In this document: piece by piece, positions 10,201 through 22,700 of the stretch
Position numbering within the stretch: the stretch's first letter is position 1
How the letters are laid out: every line of letters starts with the position of its first letter
NCBI GenBank assembly: GCA_024362935.1
Contig: JANCRA010000126.1
Location: forward strand, 496,001 to 560,000
Length of the DNA stretch: 64,000 nucleotides
Reading direction: 5' to 3'
Source of the DNA: Setophaga petechia
Lineage: Eukaryota > Chordata > Aves > Passeriformes > Parulidae
The notes under the pieces: generated by a model
The model's input: only the letters and a program-made list of their open reading frames with translations
Told to the model about the DNA's origin: nothing
Databases searched by the model: none
Made by a program: the position numbers and the translations under genes

Positions 10201-13200
10201 ATTCTGTCCTTGCACCTTTTATCAGCCTGAAAATACTTGAAAGAATTGTGCAGCCTGATCCCAATAATTTCTATGGTATCTCCACTTAAAGGAGGCTTCC
10301 TTGGTTCTGCCACCCAGGGTTGTGGGATTCTTTGCTAAATATCTGCTGCTCTTGTGTTCTTTTAAAAGAAAGAATTAGTAGAATTGTACATAAAACTCAA
10401 TTTTCTTCCTTGCAGACAGGTGGGTGTTGGTGTGATCACAGAATCCCAGGGTGGTTTGATTGGAAGGGACCTTAAAGCCCACCTGGTGATGGCACACGTA
10501 GTTTAATTTTGTTTTAATTTCGTTTTAAAACCTGCCCCAGAGATGCTGTCAGTCCAAGCCCTGGCGTGCCCAGAGCAGGTATTTTCAGCCAGGAGATCCT
10601 GGCTGCAGATTAGTCCAGATCAGAGCTGAGCCCCAGCACCTGCCCAGCTCCCTCAGGGATCAGATCTCCCTGGCCAGGTGTCCCTGTTGTTCCCAGCCCT
10701 GGGGACAGGTTTGGCACCTGGGTGCTGTGTGATTTATTGGCATTTACCTGTGCCCAGTGTCACCTCCAGCAGTGTCACTGCCAGCAGGGGTGTCCTCCAG
10801 CACTGCCTTCACCTCTGCCTGCTCCCACTCCCTTGGCCTCTCCCTGAAATGTTTCCTGCTCTGGAGCACCAGGAATTGCATTTTGGGTCTGTCCCACCCA
10901 GGACCAGCTCAGTGTCTGCCTCAGGAAACCATCCTGGGTTTTTTACACTCCATGAAGTCCAGCCCCAATCTCCTGAAGGATTTTGTTTTCCAGCAGAACA
11001 CTGAGGTTTAGATGAGTACAGAATCCAGGACTCCCAGCAATAGAGGGTGGGAGAGCCCTGGCCTCAGGTTTGCTCTGATTTAAGTGAGTGCTGGGATTGG
11101 GAATGTCAGCCCAGGAAAAAACCTGTAAAAAGCCAACACTGTGGTGTGGGGGCACAGAAAATGCTGTTTGACATTGGGGAGAAAAGACAGGAGTGACTGC
11201 AGCTGCTCTGGGTGGGATACTGAGGAACCTCCCTGGAATTCACTGGATCATCAGTGACACCTTTGTGCTTGGGTGTTCCAAGGCAGGATTGGCTTTATTT
11301 CACATTTTGAGCAGTGTGGGACAACAGGTTTGTGCCTTCAGACACTGAAACACTGAAGGGGGGCTTTGGGCAAACAAAGGCCTGGAGGGACAGGACACAG
11401 GGAATGGCTCCCAGTGCCAGAGGGCAGGGATGGGTGGGAGATTGGGAATTGGGAATTCCTGGCTGGGATGGGATTCCCAGAGCAGCTGGGGCTGCCCCTG
11501 GATCCCTGGAATGTCCAAGGCCAGGCTGGACATTGGGAGGTGTCCCTGCCATGGCAGGGGTGGCACTGGGTGCTCTTTAAGGCCCCTCCAACCCAAACCA
11601 GTTTGGAAATCTCTGAATTCCCTGTAAATCCCCTGGCCCAAGCACTGCCCAAGCTCTGTTGGGCACCTGGAGATTCTCTGGGGTTTCCCCAACATTCAGA
11701 GCACTGCAGTGGAGTTTGGGCTGTTTCTTGCTGCTCCTCCTGGGTGTCCTGCCCAAGGCAGCTGCAGGTCAGGGGTGGTTTTGCTGGCACTGTGGTGGGA
11801 GCTGTTACCCAGAGCAGCCTCATCATTCCAGGCATGCCCTGTTGGGTGAGGGTGGGAGGCTCTGCAGGTTGTTCTGATTTAGGATTGCCCTTGCTGGGGT
11901 ACAAATAACAATCCTGGAGCCTTGGGTTTACAAATGCAGGCAAACAGGACTCTGATTTATTCTCAATTTGTGATAACCAGGGAAAATGTACATCTGGACT
12001 GAGTTGCATTTGTTGCCAAATAAAATGCTGAGCCCTCTGCATTTGGGTCAAGCAGGAGATGTTGATTCTGCCTTTTCTGCATTTGGGTCAAGCAGGAGAT
12101 GTTGATTCTGCCTTTTCTGGAGAGGAGGAAGCAGCTCAGGATTATATTTCTGTTCAAACCAAGATTTGTTGTACTTGTAGATACTTTTCTGAAGAACCTT
12201 AGACAAAAAAGCTTTATTTGAGGGTGGTTCTTGGGATGTAGCTGCTCCTTTGGGGTGCTGAGGGTGAGGAAGGAGCTGAGGGTGAGGAAGGAGCTGAGGG
12301 ATGAGGAAAGAGCTGAGGGTGAGGAAGGAGCTGAGGGGTGAGGAAGGAGCTGAGGGGTGAGGAAGGAGCTGAGGGTGAGGAAGGAGCTGGAAGGAGCTCA
12401 GGGGTGAGGAAGGAGCTCAGGGATGAGGAAGGAGCTGAGGGTGAGGAAGGAGCTGGTCCCTCTCTGTGTTTCCCCATGAGCAGGTTTTGTTCCAGGCCTT
12501 GTTTACGTTCAGGAGGGAGAGTAAAGACAAGGATGGTCATTGCCTTATTGCTTAATCTATTTCTCTTAATGGATTTTCAGCTGATGACTCTAATCCCGAT
12601 GGGAATTATGGAGCTGTTTCATTGAATGATGTTTTAGTTGAGCTTAGCCTGCTAAATATCCCTGGCTGGGGATCTGGGGATGATGCCTGGCCTGGTTCAC
12701 GTTGGGCTGCAGCTGCAGCAGGGCAGGTGGCACAGGGACTGCCACAGGGACACATCTGGGGGTGCAGCCTCCAACACCCATGGAAATCTCCTTTATTAGA
12801 GGGAGAACAGAATCATAGAAAAATGGGAAATGTCCTGAGGCAGGAGGGACCCACAGGGATCATTGATCCAACCCCTGGCCCTGCCCAGACCCCCCAAAAT
12901 CCCACCCTGGGCACCCCTGGGAGCACTGTCCAAATGTTCCTGGGGCCCTGGCAGGGTTGGGAATGCCCCCATGCCCTGGGGAGCCTGGGCAGTGCCAGCA
13001 CCCTCTGCATGGCACACGAGGAGCAGCAAACCCCAGAAAGCAGGGTGGGCTCCAGGGGTGCTCCTCAACACCTCTGGCCTGCTGAGAGGAGCCCAAGACA
13101 GCTCCCACCAGGGTCTCCCCTTTGGCATCAGGATGGATTTTTGGGAATTCCTGCTCTTTTGGGAATTCCTGCTCTTTCCTAAGCTGCTGGTTGGTGTTGA

Positions 13201-16168
13201 GCTGCCCACAGGCATTGCTCCTGAGCTCTGTGATTTATAAAACAGTGCAGTAACACAGTTTAACTTCAAAAAGATCCTCCCGGGTGCATTTCTGTGAGTG
13301 CTGTTGCCTCATTTTACTTTTGCAGGGAATACAAACAGCAAATCTTTTCAGGCTTTGTGCCTGTTTGGGTTTTTCACACGAGTTGCAGCTTCTGTGAGAG
13401 CTGTTACTCCAAACTGAAGGTTTGTGTTTGCTCCCTCCTGGCTCAGCTCAGCATCACCTCACACCAGCTGGGACTCCACACTGCATTTGTAGGATGGAGG
13501 TGCCATAAGGATAATTCTGTGTGGCTTTCCTCCAGCACAGGGACTTGGAGGAATCCAGAAAGAGAGAGAACAAAAGGAAAAACCTCTGTCAATTCATAAA
13601 TCCTAATGTTTGAAAGAGGGAAAGGTCAGGTGAAGATAAATGGAAAAAATTCCTGGTTGTGAGGGTGGGGAGGTGCCCAGAGCAGCTGGGTCTGCCCCTG
13701 GATCCCTGGCAGTGCCCATGGACAGGGCTGGGAGCACCTGGCACAGTGGGAGGTGTCCCTGCCATGGCAGGGGGTGATGATCTTTAGGGTCTCTCCATCC
13801 CAAACCATCCTGGGATTCCATAATTCCCTGTGCTTCCCTTTGAGTCTCAGTGCACACCTGGTCCTCCAGGGGCTCCCTGCGATGAAAACTGTGATAAATA
13901 AATAAATTTATTATTATTGGCAGTGGCCAAACCAGACTCCTGAGGCTGGAACAGGGAATGTGGGGAGGGAGGAGGATGTGGTTGTGTCTGAAAAGTCATC
14001 AGAGGCAGGGGAGTTGTGAACAAGAGACAGTTCTGCTTTTCCAGGATAGGAATATGGGTCAGCACACGAAAATAACAGCAGCAGCTGAAAGCAAACCATG
14101 CTGGGTGACTGCTGAGAGATTTCAGCAAAGCTGTAAAACAGCTTCTGCCAGCAGTTTGGCAACTGTGAGATTTGAGCTTTTTTTATTTATTTTTTTACCA
14201 GGAGGGTGATCAGATAGAGGAGCAGCAGCTCCCAGCTGTGGAATGTCCATTGCTGGAGGTGCTCAGAGGAAGATTGAACACCCTGAGCAGCCAGGAGTGG
14301 GGATTGGGGTAACTGAGCTCCCCTCAGCCCCTCCAGCCTGCCTGTCCTGGTTCTCCCTGGCTGTTGGAGCTGCAGGTGCTTCAGGCTGCAATTCTCTGAG
14401 ATGGTTTTTCCAGCAGTGGGTGGGATGGGTGGTTTCCTCCTCCTGGTTAGAAATTCTATTTACAGTCACCCATAACCAGGATTTGGCTTCAGGAAACCCT
14501 TGGAGGAGCTGGGCACCCCCTGCAGCTGGCACAGGAGACACTTAGGCTGGGCTGGACTGGTTTAACCCCAGCCCAAAGCCTTGGGCAGGCAGAGGGGCTG
14601 TCCCAGGCCCATCCAGGTGTGTCCCTCCAGCCTGGACTGCCCAGTGTCCCCGTGTCACCTGAGGGTGTCCCTGTGTCACCTGAGGGTGTCCCTGTGTCAC
14701 CTGAGGGTGTCCCTGCAGCTGCACTGCTGGGCCCACAGGGATCCAGGATGGATTGGGCTGGAAGGGACCCTAAGGTCACCCAGTGCCACCCCTGCCATGG
14801 CAGGGACACCTCCCACTGTCCCAGGGTGCTCCCAGCCCTGTCCAGCCTGGCATTGGGCACTGCCAGGGATCCAGGGGCAGCCCCAGCTGCTCTGGGCACC
14901 TGTGCCAGGGCTTTATCATGATAGGAATGATTTATTGATAGGAATCATGATAGGAAAAATATAGGAATGATTTATTGATAGGAATCATGATAGAAAAAAT
15001 ATAGGAATTATTTATTGATAGGAATCATGATAGAAAAAAATATAGGAATAATTTCTTGATAGGAATCATGATAGGAGAAATGATAGGAGTGATTTATTGA
15101 TAGGAATCATGATAGAAAAAGTTATAAGAATGATTTATTGATAGGAATCATGATATGAGAAATGATAGGAATAATTTCTTGATAGGAATCGTGATAGGAA
15201 AAGTGATATGATTTATTGATAGGAGTCATGATAGGAAAAATATAGGAATCATTTCTTGATAGGAATCACGATAGGAGAAATTATAGGAATGATTTATTGG
15301 TAGGAATCATGATAGGACAAGTGATAGGAATCATTTCTTGATAGGAGTCATGATAGGAATAATTTCTTGATAGGAATCATGATAGGAATAGTGATATGAT
15401 TTATTGATAGGAATCATGATAGGAGAAATGATAGGAATGATTTATTGATAGAAATCATGATAGGAAAATGCTAGGAATGATTTCTTGGAAGGAATCCTGA
15501 TAGAACAAGTGATAGGAATCATTCCTTGCAGTGTTGCTCTTGGAAACTGCTGGGCCATGCCCAGAATTGTGATTTTCCCTGTCAGGAGCAGGAGTGGTGA
15601 GGACAGGGATGGGGATGGAGGCACTGAGCTCTGGTGGCAGGGCAGTGCCCAGGGGGACCCATGGGGTGGCAGATGGGAATGTCCTTCCCTGTCCCTGGGA
15701 ATGTCCTTCCCTGTCCCTGGGAATGTCCTTCCCTGTCCCTGGGAATGTCCTTCCCTGTCCCTGGCACTGCTGACTCAGCTCAGGCACAGCAGCTCCAACC
15801 AGATCCCTCTCAAACATCTCCAGGGCCTTCTGCTCTGCCTGGGGGAGCAGCAAACGGAAGAGTCTCCTAAAGAATCCTTGCAGCCTAATGAACAAATTTG
15901 ATTAAGGTTTGGCAGCTTTTCCTAATATTCCCTGTAACTAGGAAATGGTGCCAGTTCTCTGCTCTGAGAACAGCCTTGTAATTAAACCATGAATGAGAGA
16001 AATGTCCTGATGAGCACAGGACAAATGAATATTGAACCCCAAAGCTCTCCTTCTGTCATCCCTGGGGGATGGGATGGGATGTGTGTCCTGGAATGTCAGA
16101 GTCTGGGAGAGATGGAGCCTGAGTTGTGGGCCTCAAGTAGGAAAGGTCTCTACCCAGTTCCACTGAAA

Positions 16169-16202
<34 letters not shown>

Positions 16203-19200
16203 GTAATGGAATTATTTAGGTTGGAGGGACCTCAGAGCCCACCCAGTGCCACCCCTGCCATGGCAGGGACACCTCCACTGTCCCAGGCTGCTCCAACCTG
16301 GCCTTGGACACTTCAGGGATCCAGGGCTGCTGTGGGAATTCTATTCCAGGGCTCCTCACCCTCCCAGGGAACAATTCCCAATTCCCAATCTCCCACCCAT
16401 CCCTGCCCTCTGGCACTGGGAGCCATTCCCCTTGTCCTGTCCTGGTTTTTTATTCACCTTCTATTAAGCACCATGAAATAACATGAAATTCATGCTGTCA
16501 CTGGTTCAGAAATGTGGGAGCTGCTGGGGTTCAGATCCTGACCCTCAGGGTGCTGCAGGATTTGAGGAGCACTCCCTGATCTGGGAATTCTGGTCATGGC
16601 TGCTGCAACCCCTCATCAGCCAGAGGTTTAATGTTGGTGCTGAATTAGCTGAAATAATTAATGACAGCAGCTTTTAGCAGCTGGAAGTCACCTTGGTGTG
16701 GGGGATATTTGAGAGTGGTAGGATTCCAAAGGAAGCAGTTCTGGGAGCAGAGAGAAGGGAATGGGCAGGAGTTGTGTTTCAGGAGAGGGAACATTGCTGT
16801 GCATGGCACTGACAGGTGAAACCAGGAGAAGAGGAAGGATTATTGAAATGCAGGGGAGGAATCAGAGAGCAGCCAATACAGATCAGCTGCAATAAAAACA
16901 GCTTTTCCAGGTGAACAGACACAATTCCTGAGGGTTTTGTATTAAAGCAGGTGTTCAACCTCTACATTTTGCTGGTTTTCCTTCAAAAACCTCTTTTATG
17001 TGCCCAGGATGCTCAGCCCAGTGCTGCAAAACTGGAAGGCCAGATGGGTAGGAAGGGGTTAAAGCAATTCAGGGGGAAAAAGGCTTATCCTGATCTTACC
17101 CTGGAGTCAGAGCATAAAAACAACAACCCATGCTCTGCTGGGAGGGAGGCACGGGGTGATTTTATTTTCCTGCCTTGTACCAGGGCTGAGCCATCCTCTG
17201 AGACACTCCTGTCAAGTCTGACAAGCAGGAAGGCAGGGAACAGAAACTGCAATTTCCAAAAGATGTGGAGAACAGGCTGTTTACTGCTGGAATCCTTAGC
17301 CTGGCCTTGTCACAATCTGTTCAGGGTTATAAAAAGCAGCATCCAACACGGATAAGGCTGGATTTGAATCCCCAGATGACAGGGGAGATGCTGCAGGAAT
17401 TTGTGCTGGGCTCTTGGCACAGGATGCTGCCAGCATCCAGCCCAGGGCAGGAGGGTTTTTAGCAAACTGAAAAACATATCTTAAAAAAATAAAAAACCTT
17501 AACTTACAGATGTGCCTTCCTTCCCCCAGGCAAGGCAGAGGAGCCCAAAGCAGCTGCACCCTGGGGCAGGAGGGCTTGGAAGGGATTTGTAGGGATGCTG
17601 CTGCTTGCTGCTGTGGGATTTCAGGGATTTGGGGAGAAAATCTGGGGGAACTGCTCCTAAGTGAAGGATTTGTTGGGTTGGAGGGCAGTGCTGGGGCTGG
17701 TTTGGGTTCTGGCTTTCCAGAGGGCACGAGGAGGGGGTGATGCTCTCCTGCCCCTCAGGGAGCATCCTGGGTGTGTTCCCTGACCCCAGCCAGTGTCATA
17801 ACCCAGGTGACACTGGCCAAAAGGAACAATCACAGGGAAAACTGGCACTTCTTGGAACTGGCTGTGAGCTCTGTGCTGTGACACAGCTCCAGTGAGGGTC
17901 AGTGTCTGCCAGAACAGGATCTCCATGGTCCTGCTCTTGTGGGAATCCTGGAGTGGTTTGGATGGAAAGAGGCATTGAGGAGCATCCCATCCATCCATCC
18001 ATCCCATCCCCATTCCCATCCCATCCATCCCATCCCCATTCCCATCCCATCCATCCCATCCCATCCATCCCATCCCATCCATCCCATCCCATCCCATCCC
18101 ATCCCATCCCATCCATCCCATCCCATCCCATCCCATCCCATCCCATCCCATCCCATCCCATCCCAGCCCTGTCCAGCCTGGCCTTGGGCACTGCCAGGGA
18201 TCCAGGGGCAGCCACAGCTGCTCTGGGCCCATCACAGGGAAGAATTTCCTCTTAATAAACAATCTAAATGTACTCTCCTTCATCTAAAGCCATTCCCTGT
18301 GTCCTGTCCCTCCATGCCTTGTCCCCAGTCCCTCTCCAGCTCTCCTGGAGCCCCTCCAGGCCCTGCCAGGGGCTCTGAGCTCTCCCTGGAGCTTCTCCTC
18401 TCCAGGGGAACATTCCCAGCTTTTCCAGCCTCCAGGTCCTTGTCCTGGTGGCTCAGGGCTGGCACCCATGACCTGTGTGACTTTTCCTGTTGCTCCCTTT
18501 GGCTGCTGGGAACCCTCCCTGCTCCCTGAGGGCTCCAGCTGTGGATGTGGGCAGAAGAAAGGTGGAACAGGAACTGCTGAAATAGCAGGGAGCAGAGCTG
18601 GGAGCAGTGCCCCACTCCAGGATAAGTGTAAAACCTGCACTTCACCATGAACATTCCAACAATTTCTTGTAGCAACTTAAAGATGAGAAGATTTGCTATT
18701 TAAAGTAAACCACAGGTTTCCTTCATCTGCTGGCTGGCTTTTCCCCCTGGGATAATGTGAGAAATTGGAATCTCACAGCACCTGGATGGATGTGTCCTTT
18801 TGCAGGGAAAACCTTTCTTCCTGCAGGTATTCTGGGGTTCAGGACCTTTTCCACTAACACCAACCTGTGCTGTGTCAGTTCTGTCTCCTGCTGCTGCTGT
18901 GTTGAATAACAGCAAACTAAAAAACATATCTTAAAAAATCAAAAGCTTAAACTCACAGATGTGCCTTCCTTCCCCAGGCAAGGCAGAGGAGCCCAAAGCA
19001 GCCGAGGCCGTGAGTGGGAACGACATCTCAGCCCCTCCCAACAAGGAGCTGCCCCCCAGCCCTGAGAAGAAGCCCAAGGTAGGAGCTGCTCCCTGCTCCC
19101 ATCTCTGCTCCCAGGGCTTTCATTTCCCAGCTTTTCTGCTTCCTCAGCTGTGCCAGCCCCACTTCTGTTTTCTGAGCTGTCCCTGCAGCAAACCCGTCCA

Positions 19201-19745
19201 GTTCTGAGCTGCCTGTGGCAAACTGATCAAAGTGTGGAAACTCCATTTGAGTGAATTCCCTGCCTGCTGCAGTGACTGTAGCAGTAGTAAACATGTAGTA
19301 AATGTGTAGTAACCCCTGTGCTCAGCCATACTGTGTGAGTTGTTCCCAGCCTGTTTCTGTGCACGCAGAGCCTGCTCAGCCCCAGACCCCTGTGGCTTTG
19401 GAGCTGTGCTGCTCTCAGGAGCTCCCAGCCCTCAGCCAGGTCCCCCCAGGGGCTCTGTCCCCTCGAGGCCCTGCCCGTGTGACCACGGGAGCTGATCCCA
19501 GGGGATTTGGAGCTGCAATCCCTGCGTGCCCATAATTGGAAAGCCAGGGCCATGGATTGCACGTAGCCCTGGATGCCAGGAGCACCCAATTACTAATCCA
19601 GCTTTACCAGCCATTCCTTCTGTTGCTTTCCATGCTGCTGAAATAAATCCTGTTGGTTTGGAATTGAATGGCAGAACTCCCCCCCACCCAACCCCCAAGG
19701 CTGCTGCATTTTGGTCTGTGTTGCACTCAGAAAACAGAAATATTA

Positions 19746-19776
<31 letters not shown>

Positions 19777-22700
19777 GTTTCCTTTAAAATATCACTTTTC
19801 TGTTGTTGCAGCTCAATGTTTTGGTTTACAATGCGCTATTTTTTGTTGTATTTCTTTGGTTTTATCCTGGATTTTGCTTTTTGGCCCAACCCTAAAGCCT
19901 GCTGCATCCTCCTCCTCTGCCAAGGCCAAGGCCAAGCCCTCGGGCAGCACCAGCCCCAAGCGGCCCAGCTCGGCCACCCCGGGCACAAACAAAAAACCCA
20001 CGAGCCCAAGTGCAGCTCCTGCTCCAGGCACCACCTCCAAACGCCCTGGCACCAGCAGCACCCGTCCCTCCACCCTAACTCCAAAAGAGACTAAACCAAA
20101 GGTAAGAACTGCCTGGCTCTGGGAGCACCCAGGGCTCCTCGTGCAGGGCACACTGCCAGCCCTCAGCCACGGGGCAGGGCAGAATTGCTGGGCTAGGTGA
20201 GGTCAGGAGGGGCATTCAGTGTGCCTGGCACTGAACTGAGTCACCACAGAGGAGAATTAAACCTGAGTGTAGTGCTGAGATCACCCTGATGAGCTGCCAT
20301 GAGTCAGGGATCCCAGGCTGGGTTGGGTTGGGAGGGACTTTAAAGCTCATCTCATCCCATCCCCATTCCCATCCCATCCCATCCCATCCTCATTCCCATC
20401 CCATCCCATCCCATATCCCATCCCATCCCTCTCATCTCATCATCTCATCCCATCCCATCCCATCCCATCCCATCCCATCCCACCCCATCCCATCCCATCC
20501 CACCCCATCCCATCCCATCCCATCCCATCCCATCCCATCCCATCCCATCCCATCTCATCCCATCCCATCCTATCCCATCCCATCCTAATTCCCATCTCAT
20601 CCCATCCCATCCTAATTCCCATCCCATCCCACCCCTGCCATGGCAGGGACACCTTCCACTATCCCAGAGTGCTCCAAGCCCTGTCCAGCCTGGTCTTGGA
20701 CATTCCAGGGATCCAGGGGCAGCCACAGCTGCTCTGGGAATTCCATCCCAGCCCCTCCCCACCCTCCCAGCCAGGAATTCTTTCTGTGTACAACTCCTAA
20801 ATCCAGACAAGAACATGGGAAACCTGACTGGAGACCTCTGATGGGAATATTGAAGAAAAACAAATCCATGTGAAGACTCCTTATTTCCCACCAATGGTTA
20901 TTTTAGGGTGTGTGGTCACTGCAGAACTGCTCAGAGAGGATTGATAACACTTAGAAAACTCTGGAGATGTGTAAATCCCCAAAAGAGAGGTTTTATGGAC
21001 AGTGCTTATCTTCCAGATAAGCAAGGAATCCCCGTGTGTTAGGAATGGGAGGTGTCCCTTGAATGATCCCTGTGTTAACTTGTGATCTGAGAGAGCAGGG
21101 GAATTCAGGTTTAAAGGGGAACATCAAAACTATTTCAGAAGCTTTCACTGATGGCTGAACACCACCACTCCTGCTGTATTAAGCTCAAATTACTTCATTT
21201 GAGTGTCTTTTAGAGCTAACTAAAAATAACAGAAGGCAAATCAAAGCCCAGGTGTAAAACTGCACTTTTCTCTGAGCTGGTGACTTTGGTTTGGTTCAAG
21301 TTCTTGTATTACTGAATCCCTTTTTGATAAAATAATATTTATTCCCATGCATTAATTCAGTATTTTCATACTCAGAGATCAGGCAGTTGACAAACAAGTG
21401 CCTGAGCAGGGACAGCAGGAAGAGTTTTCCAAGGGAGGGATGAGCTGTGGACACTCTATTTTCCTGTCCCCACTGTAAAACAAATTCCAACTTAAGGGAG
21501 CATCAGTGCTCCTGGAGGATGGGGATGTCTCCCAGGAGCATTGCTGGTGTTCTGCTGGTTCCATTTGATCCAGAAATCAAAACCTGCTCCCCAGCAGGAG
21601 AGGCCCCCCCACATCAGAGCTGCCCAGCCCTGGCTGGGAGCTGCTCCTCCTCAGCATCCGTGCTCCGTGTCCTGCCCTGCACAGCACCACTGGCTTCTGC
21701 ACGTCTCAATTCTATTTTAATTGCATTATAACCTTCCAGAGTGCCAGGCTTCACTAAGTGCTGAGGCATCTCAGGGGTTCCCGTTCCTCCCAGCCCCGCC
21801 TGGCTCGGGCCGTGCCGGGGCCGCTCTGACGCCGCTCTCTCCCTCGCAGGTCGCGGATGCGAAGCCCGCGGAGAAGAAAACCTCCCTGTCCAAGCCTCCA
21901 TCCTCCACCACCCCCAAAACTCCTTCCAGGAGCTCCTCTGCTGCTCCCCGGACCACGGCGCCCTCGCCGGTGACGGCAGCGGCCGCTGCCAAGACCACGG
22001 CGCCCACTCCCCCCAAGAGGCCGACGTGTGAGTGCAGCCCCTGCCCTGGGCATCCCCAGCACCTGCAGCCTCCTGCCTGGGCAGCACTGGGGCTCTGCAC
22101 AGCTCCTGACACAGGGACAGCCAGGGCAGCAGGGACAGGAGCAGAGGGAGCAGCCTCAGGCTGGGCAGGGCAGGCTCGGGGGGATATTGGGAATGTTCCT
22201 GCTGGAAAAGGCTCTCTGGTGGAGGCTCGGGTGGATATTGGGAATGTTCCTCCTGGAAAAGCTCTCCAGCCCTGGCATAGCTGGTGGAGGCTCAGGTGGA
22301 TATTGGGAATGTTCTCTTGGAAAAGGCTCTCTGGTGGAGGCTGAGGTGGATATTGGGAATGTTCTGTTGGAAAAGGCTCTCCAGCCCTGGCATAGCTGGT
22401 GGAGGCTCAGGTGGATATTGGGAATGTTCTCTTGGAAAAGGCTCTCCAGCCCTGGCACAGCTGGTGGAGGCTCATGTGGATATTGGGAATGTTCCTGCTG
22501 GAAAAGGCTCTCTAGTGGAGGCTCAGGTGGATATTGGGAATGTTCCACTTGGAAAACGCTCTCTAGTGGAGGCTCAGGTGGATATTGGGAATGTTCCTGC
22601 TGGAAAAGGCTCTCCAGCCCTGGCATAGCTGGTGGAGGCTGAGGTGGATATTGGGAATGTTCCTCCTGGAAAAGGCTCTCTGGTGGAGGTTCATGTAGGA

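Larger units (their letters stand above)
7213..18977 (+). other. MAP4: MAP4 11.8-kb intron
   Basis: Holds eight CR1 fragments, several minisatellites, a partial copy of the next exon at 17461-17560, and a possible but unsupported exon at 12581. The remainder is unique sequence without a recognisable gene. Confidence 0.7.
20102..21849 (+). other. MAP4: MAP4 intron
   Basis: Holds a CR1 with a large CATCC expansion (20307-20790); the rest is unique sequence with no gene seen. Confidence 0.8.

Noticed and set aside
16951..17060. Possible exon [13 protein letters not shown] between a CCCAG acceptor (17008) and GTAGGA donor
   Set aside because: A 40-nt exon cannot link the phase-1 neighbours in frame, and I see no MAP4 homology; likely chance.
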